DNA from: Nemertoderma westbladi
Lineage: Eukaryota; Xenacoelomorpha; Nemertodermatida; Nemertodermatidae
Assembly: GCA_032718475.1 (NCBI GenBank)
Contig: JAUCBJ010007844.1
Span: forward strand, 1-64,000
Reading direction: 5' to 3'
DNA: 64,000 bases
Shown: piece after piece, positions 24,291-37,300 of the stretch
How the letters are laid out: each line of letters starts with the position of its first letter
Numbering within the stretch: the first letter of the stretch is position 1
Notes under the pieces: generated by a model
The model's input: only the letters and a program-made list of their open reading frames with translations
What the model was told of the DNA's origin: nothing
The model's database searches: none
Program-made: the position numbers and the translations under genes

Positions 24291-25850
24291 TAGAACCAGT
24301 ACTCCTATATGGAGTCCATCATACAGCAGTTAGAATCAGTACTCCTATATGGAGTCCATCATACAGCAGTTAGAACCAGTACTCCTTTATGGAGTCCATC
24401 ATACAGTAATTAGAACCAGTACACCTCAATCAGCAGTTAGAACCAGTACTCCTTTATGGAGTCCATCAATCAGAAGTTAGAACCAGTACTCCTATATGGA
24501 GTCCATCATACAGCAGTTAGAACCAGTACTCCTATATGGAGTCCATTATACAGCAGTTCCTATATGGAGTCTATCAATCAGAAGTTAGAACCAGTACTCC
24601 TTTATGGAGTCCATCATACAGTAATTAGAACCAGTACTCCTCAATCAGCAGTTAGAACCAGTACTCCTTTATGGAGTCCATCAATCAGAAGTTAGAACCA
24701 GTACTCCTATATGGAGTCCATCAATCAGAAGTTAGAACCAGTACTCCTATATGGAGTCCATCAATCAGAATCAGAAGTTAGAACCAGTACTCCTATATGG
24801 AGTCCATCATACAGCAGCAGTTAGAACAAGTACTCCTATATGGAGTCCATCATACAGCAGTTAGAACCAGTAATCCTATATGGAGTCCATCATACAGCAG
24901 TTAGAACCAGTACTCCTATATGGAGTCCATCAATCAGAAGTTAGAACCAGTACTCCTATATGGAGTCCATCATACAGCAGTTAGAATCAGTACTCCAATA
25001 TGGAGTCCATCATACAAAAGTTAGAACCAGTACTCCTATATGGAGTCCATCATACAGCAGTTAGAACTCCTATATGGAGTCCATCATACAGCAGTTAGAA
25101 TCAGTACTTCTATATGGAGTCCATCATACAGCAGTTAGAACCAGTACTCCTATATGGAGTCCATCATGCAGCAGTTAGAACCAGTACTCCTATATGGAGT
25201 CCATCATACAGCAGTTAGAACCAGTACTCCTATATGGAGTCCATCATACAGCAGTTAGAATCAGTACTCCTATATGGAGTCCATCATACAGCAGTTAGAA
25301 CCAGTACTCCTTTATGGAGTCCATCATACAGTAATTAGAACCAGTACACCTCAATCAGCAGTTAGAACCAGTACTCCTTTATGGAGTCCATCAATCAGAA
25401 GTTAGAACCAGTACTCCTATATGGAGTCCATCATACAGCAGTTAGAACCAGTACTCCTATATGGAGTCCATTATACAGCAGTTCCTATATGGAGTCTATC
25501 AATCAGAAGTTAGAACCAGTACTCCTTTATGGAGTCCATCATACAGTAATTAGAACCAGTACTCCTCAATCAGCAGTTAGAACCAGTACTCCTTTATGGA
25601 GTCCATCAATCAGAAGTTAGAACCAGTACTCCTATATGGAGTCCATCAATCAGAAGTTAGAACCAGTACTCCTATATGGAGTCCATCAATCAGAATCAGA
25701 AGTTAGAACCAGTACTCCTATATGGAGTCCATCATACAGCAGCAGTTAGAACAAGTACTCCTATATGGAGTCCATCATACAGCAGTTAGAACCAGTACTC
25801 CTATATGGAGTCCATCATACAGCAGTTAGAACCAGTACTCCTATATGGAG
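24001..25850. repeat. Two tandem copies of a 925-bp unit
   Basis: Every diagnostic variant from about 24001 recurs 925 bp later: CTCCAATATGG, ACAAAAGTTAG, CATGCAGCAG, the TACACCTCAATC junction, the CAGTTCCTATATGG junction (about 24555 and 25480) and CAGCAGCAGTTAGAACAAG. The copies differ at 24872 (TAATCC, against TACTCC in the second copy). The length is not a multiple of 40 because truncated units are included. Confidence 0.88.
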
Positions 25851-28800
25851 TCCATCATACAGCAGTTAGAACCAGTACTCCTATATGGAGCATCAATCAG
25901 CAGATAGAACCAGGAACCAGTACTCCTATATGGATTCCATCATACAGCAGTTAGAACCAGTACTCCTATATGGAGTCCATCAATCAGAAGTTAGAACCAG
26001 TACTCCTATATGGATTCCATCAATCAGCAGTTAGAACCAGTACTCCTATATGGAGTCCATCATACAGCAGTTAGAACCAGTACTCCTATATGGAGTCCAT
26101 CATACGGCAGTTAGAACCAGTACTCCTATATGGAGTCCATCATACAGCAGTTAGAATCAGTACTCCAATATGGAGTCCATCATACAAAAGTTAGAACCAG
26201 TACTCCTATATGGAGTCCATCATACAGCAGTTAGAACTCCTATATGGAGTCCATCATACAGCAGTTAGAATCAGTACTCCTATATGGAGTCCATCATACA
26301 GCAGTTAGAACCAGTACTCCTATATGGAGTCCATCATGCAGCAGTTAGAACCAGTACTCCTATATGGAGTCCATCATACAGTAGTTAGAACCAGTACTCC
26401 TATATGGAGTCCATCATACAGCAGTTAGAATCAGTACTCCTATATGGAGTTCATCAATCAGCAGTTAGAACCAGTACTCCTATATGGAGTCTATCAATCA
26501 GAAGTTAGAACCAGTACTCCTTTATGGAGTCCATCATACAGTAATTAGAACCAGTACTCCTCAATCAGCAGTTAGAACCAGTACTCCTTTATGGAGTCCA
26601 TCAATCAGAAGTTAGAACCAGTACTCCTATATGGAGTCCATCATACAGCAGTTAGAACCAGTACTCCTATATGGAGTCCATTATACAGCAGTTAGAATCA
26701 GTACTCCTATATGGAGTTCATCAATCAGCAGTTAGAACCAGTACTCCTATATGGAGTCTATCAATCAGAAGTTAGAACCAGTACTCCTTTATGGAGTCCA
26801 TCATACAGTAATTAGAACCAGTACTCCTCAATCAGCAGTTAGAACCAGTACTCCTTTATGGAGTCCATCAATCAGAAGTTAGAACCAGTACTCCTATATG
26901 GAGTCCATCAATCAGAAGTTAGAACCAGTACTCCTATATGGAGTCCATCAATCAGAATCAGAAGTTAGAACCAGTACTCCTATATGGAGTCCATCATACA
27001 GCAGCAGTTAGAACAAGTACTCCTATATGGAGTCCATCATACAGCAGTTAGAACCAGTACTCCTATATGGAGTCCATCATACAGCAGTTAGAACCAGTAC
27101 TCCTATATGGAGTCCATCATACAGCAGTTAGAACCAGTACTCCTATATGGAGTCCATCATACAGCAGTTAGAACCAGTACTCCTATATGGAGTCCATCAT
27201 ACAGCAGTTAGAACCAGTACTCCTATATGGAGTCCATCATACGGCAGTTAGAACCAGTACTCCTATATGGAGTCCATCATACAGCAGTTAGAACCAGTAC
27301 TCCTATATGGAGTCCATCATACAGCAGTTAGAACTCCTATATGGAGTCCATCATACAGCAGTTAGAACCAGTACTCCTATATGGAGTCCATCATACAGCA
27401 GTTAGACCCAGTACACCTATATGGAGTCCATCAATCATAAGTTAGAACCAGTACTCCTATATGGAGTCCATTAAACGGCAGTTAGAACCAGTACTCCTAT
27501 ATGGAGTCCATCATACAGCAGTTAGAACCAGTACTCCTATATGGAGCATCAATCAGCAGATAGAACCAGGAACCAGTACTCCTATATGGATTCCATCATA
27601 CAGCAGTTAGAACCAGTACTCCTATATGGAGTCCATCAATCAGAAGTTAGAACCAGTACTCCTATATGGATTCCATCAATCAGCAGTTAGAACCAGTACT
27701 CCTATATGGAGTCCATCATACAGCAGTTAGAACCAGTACTCCTATATGGAGTCCATCATACGGCAGTTAGAACCAGTACTCCTATATGGAGTCCATCATA
27801 CAGCAGTTAGAACCAGTACTCCTATATGGAGTCCATCATACAGCAGTTAGAACCAGTACTCCTATATGGAGTCCATCATACAGCAGTTAGAACTCCTATA
27901 TGGAGTCCATCATATAGCAGTTAGAACCAGTACTCCTATATGGAGTCCATCATACAGCAGTTAGACCCAGTACACCTATATGGAGTCCATCAATCATAAG
28001 TTAGAACCAGTACTCCTATATGGAGTCCATCATACAGCAGTTAGAACCAGTACTCCTATATGGAGTCCATCATACAGCAGTTAGAACCAGTACTCCTATA
28101 TGGAGTCCATCATACAGCAGTTAGAACCAGTACTCCTATATGGAGTCCATCATACAGCAGTTAGAATCAGTACTCCTATATGGAGTCCATCATACAGCAG
28201 TTAGAACCAGTACTCCTATATGGAGTCCATCATACAGCAGTTAGAACCAGTACTCCTATATGGAGTCCATCATACAGCAGTTAGAACCAGTACTCCTATA
28301 TGGAGTCCATCATACAGCCTATATGGAGTCCATCAATCAGAAGTTAGAACCAGTACTCCTATATGGATTCCATCAATCAGCAGTTAGAACCAGTACTCCT
28401 ATATGGAGTCCATCATACAGCAGTTAGAACCAGTACTCCTATATGGAGTCCATCATACAGCAGTTAGAACCAGTACTCCTATATGGAGTCCATCATACGG
28501 CAGTTAGAACCAGTACTCCTATATGGAGTCCATCATACAGCAGTTAGAACACCTATATGGAGTCCATCATACAGCAGTTAGAACCAGTACTCCTATATGG
28601 AGTCCATCATACAGCAGCTAGACCCAGTACACCTATATGGAGTCCATCAATCATAAGTTAGAACCAGTACTCCTATATGGAGTCCATCATACAGCAGTTA
28701 GAACCAGTACTCCTATATGGAGTCCATCATACAGCAGTTAGAACCAGTACTCCTATATGGAGTCCATCATACAGCAGTTAGAACCAGTACTCCTATATGG

Positions 28801-31780
28801 AGTCCATCATACAGCAGTTAGAATCAGTACTCCTATATGGAGTCCATCATACAGCAGTTAGAACCAGTACTCCTATATGGAGTCCATCATACAGCAGTTA
28901 GAATCAGTACTCCTATATGGAGTCCATCATACAGCAGTTAGAACCAGTACTCTTATATGGAGTCCATCATACAGCAGTTAGAACCAGTACTCCTATATGG
29001 AGTCCATCATACAGCAGTTAGAACCAGTACTCCTATATGGAGTCCATCATACAGCAGTTAGAATCAGTACTCCTATATGGAGTCCATCATACAGCAGTTA
29101 GAACCAGTACTCTTATATGGAGTCCATCATACAGCAGTTAGAACCAGTACTCCTATATGGAGTCCATCATACAGCAGTTAGAACCAGTACTCCTATATGG
29201 AGTCCATCATACAGCCTATATGGAGTCCATCAATCAGAAGTTAGAACCAGTACTCCTATATGGAGTCCATCAATCAGAATCAGAAGTTAGAACCAGTACT
29301 CCTATATGGAGTCCATCATACAGCAGTTAGAACCAGTACTCCTATATGGAGTCCATCAATCATAAGTTAGAACCAGTACTCCTATATGGAGTCCATCATA
29401 CAGCAGTTAGAACCAGTACTCATATATGGAGTCCATCATACAGAAGTTAGAACCAGTACTCCTATATGGAGTCCATCATACAAAAGTTAGAACCAGTACT
29501 CCTATATGGAGTCCATCATACAGCAGTTAGAATCAGTACTCCTATATGGAGTCCATCATACAAAAGTTAGAACCAGTACTCCTATATGGAGTCCATCAAT
29601 CATAAGTTAGAACCAGTACTCCTATATGGAGTCCATCAATCATAAGTTAGAACCAGTACTCCTATATGGAGTCCATCATACAGCAGTTAGAACCAGTACT
29701 CCTATATGGAGTCCATCATACAGAAGTTAGAACCAGTACTCCTATATGGAGTCCATCATACAGCAGTTAGAACCAGTACTCCTATATGGAGTCCATCAAT
29801 CAGAAGTTAGAACCAGTACTCCTATATGGAGTCCATCATACAGCAGTTAGAACCAGTACTCCTATATGGAGTCCATCATACAGCTGTTAGAACCAGTACT
29901 CCTATATGGATTCCATCATACAGCAGTTAGAACCAGTACTCCTATATGGAGTCCATCATACAGCAGTTAGAACCAGTACTCCTATATGGAGTCCATCATA
30001 CAGAAGTTAGAACTAGTACTCCTATATGGAGTCCATCATACAGCAGTTAGAACCAGTACTCCTATATGGAGTCTATCATACAGCAGTTAGAACCAGTACT
30101 CCTATATGGAGTCCATCAATCATAAGTTAGAACCAGTACTCCTATATGGAGTCCATCATACAGCAGTTAGAACCTATATGGAGTCCATCATACAGCTGTT
30201 AGAACCAGTACTCCTATATGGAGTCCATCATACAGCTGTTAGAACCAGTACTCCTATATGGAGTCCATCATACAGCAGTTAGAACCAGTACTCCTATATG
30301 GAGCATCAATCAGCAGATAGAACCAGGAACCAGTATACCTATATGGATTCCATCATACAGCAGTTAGAATCAGTACTCCTATATGGAGTCCATCATACAA
30401 CTCCTATATGGAGTCCATCACACAGCAGTTAGAATCAGTACTCCTATATGGTGTCCATCATACAGCAGTTAGAACCAGTACTCCTATATGGAGTCCATCA
30501 TGCAGCAGTTAGAACCAGTACTCCTATATGGAGTTCATCAATCAGCAGTTAGAACCAGTACTCCTATATGGAGTCTATCAATCAGAAGTTAGAACCAGTT
30601 CTCCTTTATGGAGTCCATCATACAGTAATTAGAACCAGTACTCCTCAATCAGCAGTTAGAACCAGTACTCCTTTATGGAGTCCATCAATCAGAAGTTAGA
30701 ACCAGTACTCCTATATGGAGTCCATCATACAGCAGTTAGAACCAGTACTCCTATATGGAGTCCATCATACAAAAGTTAGAACCAGTACTCCTATATGGAG
30801 TCCATCATACAGCAGTTAGAATCAGTACTCCTATATGGAGTTCATCAATCAGCAGTTAGAACCAGTACTCCTATATGGAGTCTATCAATCAGAAGTTAGA
30901 ACCAGTACTCCTTTATGGAGTCCATCATACAGTAATTAGAACCAGTACTCCTCAATCAGCAGTTAGAACCAGTACTCCTCAATCAGCAGTTAGAACCAGT
31001 ACTCCTTTATGGAGTCCATCAATCAGAAGTTAGAACCAGTACTCCTATATGGAGTCCATCATACAGCAGTTAGAACCAGTACTCCTATATGGAGTCCATC
31101 ATACAGCAGTTAGAATCAGTACTCCTATATGGAGTTCATCAATCAGCAGTTAGAACCAGTACTCCTATATGGAGTCTATCAATCGGAAGTTAGAACCAGT
31201 ACTCCTTTATGGAGTCCATCATACAGTAATTAGAACCAGTACTCCTCAATCAGCAGTTAGAACCAGTACTCCTTTATGGAGTCCATCAATCAGAAGTTAG
31301 AACCAGGAACCAGTACTCCTATATGGAGTCCATCATACAGCAGTTAGAACCAGTACTCCTATATGGAGTCCCATCATACAGCAGTTAGAACCAGTACTCC
31401 TATATGGAGCATCAATCAGCAGATAGAACCAGGAACCAGTACTCCTATATGGATTCCATCATACAGCAGTTAGAACCAGTACTCCTATATGGAGTCCATC
31501 AATCATAAGTTAGAACCAGTACTCCTATATGGAGTCCATCAATCATAAGTTAGAACCAGTACTCCTATATGGAGTCCATCATACAGCAGTTAGAACCAGT
31601 ACTCCTATATGGAGTCCATCATACAGAAGTTAGAACCAGTACTCCTATATGGAGTCCATCATACAGCAGTTAGAACCAGTACTCCTATATGGAGTCCATC
31701 AATCAGAAGTTAGAACCAGTACTCCTATATGGAGTCCATCATACAGCAGTTAGAACCAGTACTCCTATATGGAGTCCATC

Positions 31781-32020
31781 ATACAGCTGTTAGAACCAGT
31801 ACTCCTATATGGATTCCATCATACAGCAGTTAGAACCAGTACTCCTATATGGAGTCCATCATACAGCTGTTAGAACCAGTACTCCTATATGGATTCCATC
31901 ATACAGCAGTTAGAACCAGTACTCCTATATGGAGTCCATCATACAGCTGTTAGAACCAGTACTCCTATATGGATTCCATCATACAGCAGTTAGAACCAGT
32001 ACTCCTATATGGAGTCCATC
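31781..32020. repeat. Three copies of an 80-bp dimer
   Basis: A pair of monomers, one with CATACAGCTG and the next beginning ATGGATTCC, is repeated three times with starts at 31781, 31861 and 31941. The related block near 29.88 kb has the pair once, so this is a local expansion by two dimers. Confidence 0.88.
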
Positions 32021-33686
32021 ATACAGCAGTTAGAACCAGTACTCCTATATGGAGTCTATCATACAGCAGTTAGAACCAGTACTCCTATATGGAGTCCATC
32101 AATCATAAGTTAGAACCAGTACTCCTATATGGAGTCCATCATACAGCAGTTAGAACCTATATGGAGTCCATCATACAGCTGTTAGAACCAGTACTCCTAT
32201 ATGGAGTCCATCATACAGCTGTTAGAACCAGTACTCCTATATGGAGTCCATCATACAGCAGTTAGAACCAGTACTCCTATATGGAGCATCAATCAGCAGA
32301 TAGAACCAGGAACCAGTATTCCTATATGGATTCCATCATACAGCAGTTAGAATCAGTACTCCTATATGGAGTCCATCATACAACTCCTATATGGAGTCCA
32401 TCATACAGCAGTTAGAATCAGTACTCCTATATGGAGTCCATCATACAGCAGTTAGAACCAGTACTCCTATATGGAGTCCATCATGCAGCAGTTAGAACCA
32501 GTACTCCTATATGGAGTCCATCATACAGCAGTTAGAACCAGTACTCCTATATGGAGTCCATCATACAGCAGTTAGAATCAGTACTCCTATATGGAGTTCA
32601 TCAATCAGCAGTTAGAACCAGTACTCCTATATGGAGTCTATCAATCAGAAGTTAGAACCAGTTCTCCTTTATGGAGTCCATCATACAGTAATTAGAACCA
32701 GTACTCCTCAATCAGCAGTTAGAACCAGTACTCCTTTATGGAGTCCATCAATCAGAAGTTAGAACCAGTACTCCTATATGGAGTCCATCAATCAGAAGTT
32801 AGAACCAGTACTCCTATATGGAGTCCATCATTCAGAAGTTAGAACCAGTACTCCTATATGGAGTCCATCATACAGCAGTTAGAACCAGTACTCCTATATG
32901 GAGTCCATCAATCAGAATCAGAAGTTAGAACCAGTACTCCTATATGGAGTCCATCATACAGCAGTTAGAACAAGTACTCCTATATGGAGTCCATCATACA
33001 GCAGTTAGAACCAGTACTCCTATATGGAGTCCATCATACAGCAGTTAGAACCAGTACTCCTATATGGAGTCCCATCATACAGCAGTTAGAACCAGTACTC
33101 CTATATGGAGCATCAATCAGCAGATAGAACCAGGAACCAGTACTCCTATATGGATTCCATCATACAGCAGTTAGAACCAGTACTCCTATATGGAGTCCAT
33201 CAATCAGAAGTTAGAACCAGTACTCCTATATGGATTCCATCAATCAGCAGTTAGAACCAGTACTCCTATATGGAGTCCATCATACAGCAGTTAGAACCAG
33301 TACTCCTATATGGAGTCCATCATACAGCAGTTAGAACCAGTACTCCTATATGGAGTCCATCATACAGCAGTTAGACCCAGTACTCCTATATGGAGTCCAT
33401 CAATCATAAGTTAGAACCAGTACTCCTATATGGAGTCCATCATACAGCAGTTAGAACCAGTACTCCTATATGGAGTCCATCATACAGCAGTTAGAACCAG
33501 TACTCCTATATGGAGTCCATCATACAGCAGTTAGAACCAGTACTCCTATATGGAGTCCATCATACAGCAGTTAGAATCAGTACTCCTATATGGAGTCCAT
33601 CATACAGCAGTTAGAACCAGTACTCCTATATGGAGTCCATCATACAGCAGTTAGAACCAGTACTCCTATATGGAGTCCATCATACA

Positions 33687-33691
33687 GCAGT
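33687..33691. repeat. Target-site duplication, left copy (GCAGT)
   Basis: GCAGT is the last satellite sequence before the element. The same five bases occur at 39372-39376 where the satellite resumes. In the paralogous uninterrupted site they occur once, at 45679-45683. Confidence 0.88.
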
Positions 33692-33703
33692 CAGTCACAG
33701 TCA
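33692..33703 (-). repeat. Element 3' tail: two TGACTG hexamers
   Basis: On the plus strand the element begins CAGTCACAGTCA, so the transcript ends TGACTGTGACTG, directly followed by the target duplication ACTGC. CR1 and L2 elements typically end in short tandem repeats in place of poly(A), and these can be recognised by the reverse transcriptase at priming. Confidence 0.75.
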
Positions 33704-34319
33704 ATGGAGCTCGAACGAGCTCGTGTATTATTCGCATAGATGGGATACCACAATATTTAATTATAAAATCATTGCACCAGTGAACGTTTGTTTGTAATTT
33801 TTGTTTTGTTCTGATGTAATATGGTTTTAGGGGGTGCGTTATTCGTTTTATGTTCTGTTCAAAAAAAAAAAAAAGGAGAGAAAGCAGTAGCATAGCTAGT
33901 TTTGCCTCTTACCTTCTTTTTCTCAGAGAATCGTGATGTGGTACACCGGTTGGGTTATTATGGTGATGTCGGCCAGTGATCCTGAGTATATTCTGCGATG
34001 CCATATATCAGTGCAATTTTTCTAATAATAGTAACTTTATTTTAATGTGCCGAAATTTCAGTTTTAAATTTTATTTTAAGTTTATTTTTCTAATAATAGT
34101 AACTGTATTGTATTGTGCCGAAATTGCAATTTTAATTTTATTTTAAATTTCGTTTACGTTTTAAAAAAATAAGAAAAAAAATGTTAGTTCATATATTATT
34201 TAGTCATGATGCAAATAGCGTTGACGATGACGATGGAGTGATAGCATTACGAAGTTACGAAATTTAGGATAATTTTTATTTATTTTATAATTTAATAGTG
34301 ATACGCAACTATATTGGAA
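33704..34319 (-). other. Element 3' UTR
   Basis: AT-rich untranslated sequence between the ORF2 stop and the terminal hexamers. It contains GAGCTCGAACGAGCTC at 33707-33722, a 7-bp inverted repeat with a 2-base loop close to the 3' end, where L2/CR1-type elements may carry a recognition hairpin. A run of 14 A on the plus strand (33861-33874) is a T run in the transcript, so it is not a tail. No convincing coding frame. Confidence 0.75.
34017..34152 (-). repeat. 68-bp tandem duplication in the 3' UTR
   Basis: The sequence beginning TTTTTCTAATAATAGTAACT at 34017 recurs at 34085, 68 bp later. The copies share GTGCCGAAATT and TTTTATTTTAA and differ at several positions, so the duplication is older than the insertion. 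Confidence 0.85.
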
Positions 34320-37300
34320 TTAAAGTTCACTTAACATATGAAGTTTTAATTTTCTAGCTAGTGTGTTTTTTGATTTGCACATTTTAAATTCTGTTTTTAG
34401 TGAGTTCCATATGATTGCACCGCTGTATTTTAGAGAGTTTTGGGTTGATATTAGTCTGGTACGTGGAATAAAGTAGTTTTTGGATGTAGTGGATCGAGTT
34501 GTATAATTGTGGATAACTGAAGTTTGTGTAAATAGGGCCGTTATAAATTGCTTTTTTTTGTTATTGTAAATGTCCCACATAAGTTTTGTTACTTCTAGGT
34601 TATATAGATTTTCGATTGGCAAGATATTAAGGTATTTATAGATCGGAATGGAATGAGCTTGGAAGTGGTTGAAGGTTATTGCTCGTATTATTTTATTTAT
34701 TTTGACACGGATTGGATTTATATATTTGTTATAAGCACTTCCCCACAATATTATACCATATAATATATAAGGATGGATTAGCGAGAAATATAACATTTTT
34801 AATACTTTTAGTGGTAGTATGTGTCTAATTTTATAAAATATACCGCATGATTTAGAGATTTTTTTTAGGACGTAAGCACAATGGTTTTTCCAGGTCAATT
34901 TATTATCTATCCAGATGCCTAAAAATTTTGTTTCAGTTTTGATGTTTATATTTGCATTATTGATCTTGATAGTGTCTGAGGGGGGATTCTTTAATTTATT
35001 TGAGAAAATGAGATATTCTGTTTTTTTTAGATTTAATGATAGTCTGTTGTCTTTTAGCCATTCGTCTAGTTTCTGTAGTTCGTCATTGATAGTGGAAATT
35101 AACGTATTTGGGTTTCTGTGTGTGTATAAGAGGTTTGTGTCGTCAGCGAACAGTGTAGTAATAAGAGACGTGCAGTTTGGTAAGTCGTTTATATAGAGTA
35201 AGAAGAGGGTACTGCTTAGAATAGCACCTTGGGGTGTACCACAGGTGGGAGTTAGCGGATCAGAGTTTATATTATTTAGTACAACAGTTTGTGTTCTGTC
35301 AGAAAGAAAGCTGGATAGAAGTTTGTGGGGAAGGCCTCGTATTCCATATTGGTCTAGTTTTTTGAGAAGTATGTCATGGTTTAGAGTGTCAAAGGCCTTC
35401 CTTAAGTCGATAGATATTAGGCAGCATGAGTCCTGTGAGTCTAGAGTTTCTCGAAGTCGTTCAGTCACCGTTAGTAGAGCATCAGTAGTTGTTGATTTTT
35501 TTCTAAAGCCGTGTTGTGCATCTGTCAGTATTGAGTATTTATCTAAGTAGCTTAGTAGTTGAGTATTTATTATACGTTCGAAAATTTTACTAAATAAGGG
35601 TAGTACGGAAATCGGTCGATAATTGTTTCTATCTGTTGGGTCGCCTGATTTGAATACTGCAGTAATTTTTGCGTTTTTTAATATTTTAGGAAAGAACCCG
35701 TTTTTTATTGATATGTTAATTAAATGTGTTAAATGTGGGGCTAGGTCGTATGCTATGATTTTTAATATTTTAGTTGGAAAAGGGTCGTTTGTGGAGCAAT
35801 TGTTGTCTAAGTCTAGTATGTTATATATTACTTCAATATTTGTGGTTTCTGATAAATGGAAGGAGTTTGATTTGCGATGGCTAATATAACGTATTGGATT
35901 TCTATTAGTTTTTGGAATTTGTTCTGCTAATTGGGGACCAATATTTGCAAAGTGCTCATTGAGGTTGTTGGCTATAGATTTTGTATCCGTTATTGTTATT
36001 TTTTGGCCTGTTATAGTTGATGTTATTATTTTTTTTGGAGAATTTAATTGTTTGGATCTATTTAGTGCACTATTTATAGTTTGCCAAGTTTTTTTTGTGT
36101 TGTGCTTGTTTTTTTCAAATTCCCTTTCGAAGTATTTTTTTTGTGCTTTTCTCAGAGTATTTGTAAGTATGTTTCTATATTTTTTATAATGTTGTTCTTT
36201 TTCTGGAGTTGGGTGAGACATAAGCGATGCGTATAGTCTATTTTTCATTATAGTAGACTGTACAAGAGAAGGGGTCATCCATGTTTTTTTTGGTATCTCT
36301 CGGGGTTTTAATAACTTTTTTTGTAGATGTTTGTTTGTAATTTTCTCAAGGTCTTTGTAAAATATTTCAAATTTCTTATCTAATTGAATTGAGTCATCAT
36401 TGTACGTCCAATTCTGATTATTGCGTATGTCTAATATGAAATTGGTCGGGTTAAATTTTGAGTAGTCATATATGAATTTTTGTGTAGGAGGTGCGAAAAA
36501 ATGTGAGTATTTATGTACAATAACAAAGGTTGCTAAGTGGTCTGTGGTGCCGAGTTGTCCAGTAAAGACACCAGAGGATAGTATTTTGTCTGATATGTTA
36601 GTAGATATGTGGTCTAGTAAGGTTTTAGAGTATGGTGTAATTCTAGTAGGTTTGTCAATTAGTTGCTCGAGCCCATTAGATTCAAGAGTTTGTATATAGT
36701 TATTGGCTGAGTTTGAGCGTTTTAGTAAATCAATGTTGAAGTCACCAGTAAGTATTATGTCTGTTTGTTGTTGGTTAATTGTAGCTAGTACTGTATTTAG
36801 GTTGTCAATAAGGTTAGTAATGTTACATGTGTCAGGTCGGTAGATAGTGCCAATGAGAAGTTGCTTTTCAGAATGAGAGGAGTTTGGTATTCTAGAAATA
36901 GTTGCCCAAGTTGATTCACAGTCAGGTATTGTAAGGTCTTTCCGCTCAGTAACGTTAATCCCTTTCTTAGTGTATATCGCTGTACCCCCTCTGTTTTTCT
37001 TGCCAACAATCCGGTTCGTTAATAGAGGTTGAGAGTAGCCGTCAATCTGTAGGTAGTTCGTGTTGGTTTCGTCAGTTAGAAAAGTCTCAGTGAGTGTTAG
37101 TATGTCAAATGATTGAGTCAGAGTAGATAGGTAATCAGTTATTGAAGTAAAGTTTAGATTCAGGCTACGACAGTTTATATGAAAGATAGATAGCGTATCA
37201 CTTTTGGTAAAGGTATTATTAAATTTAATTTCATCGTAGTACTGGCAGTTTGATTTGTTGGAAGTAAGATTTATATCAGGATCAATACTTATAAATCTAT

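Larger units (their letters stand above)
20554..33691. repeat. Satellite array, 40-bp monomer (left part)
   Basis: Head-to-tail 40-bp monomers of the form TCCTATATGGAGTCC, CATCATACAGCAG, TTAGAACCAGTAC. A second major variant has CATCAATCAGAAG in the middle. Others read CATCAATCATAAG, CATACAGCTG, CATACAAAAG or CATGCAGCAG. Shortened units occur throughout, for example TTAGAACTCCTATATGG, CTCCTCAATCAGC and TGGAGCATCAATC. The 40-mer differs from the 37-mer of the left array by the added TCC. No gene or other feature was found in it. Confidence 0.97.

Noticed and set aside
33861-33874. A14 run as poly(A) tail of the retrotransposon
   Set aside because: The element is on the minus strand, so this is a T run inside its 3' UTR, about 170 bp from the true end.
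33666-33893. Minus-strand 75-codon frame crossing the element 3' end
   Set aside because: It runs from the 3' UTR through the 3' tail into the satellite, depends on a T run, and lies past the ORF2 stop; no domain.
34915-36699. Plus-strand frames of 75-101 codons opposite ORF2
   Set aside because: They are antisense to a continuous 1,088-codon polyprotein with intact motifs.
36797-37009. Minus-strand 70-codon frame overlapping ORF2
   Set aside because: It is a shifted frame inside the endonuclease coding region.
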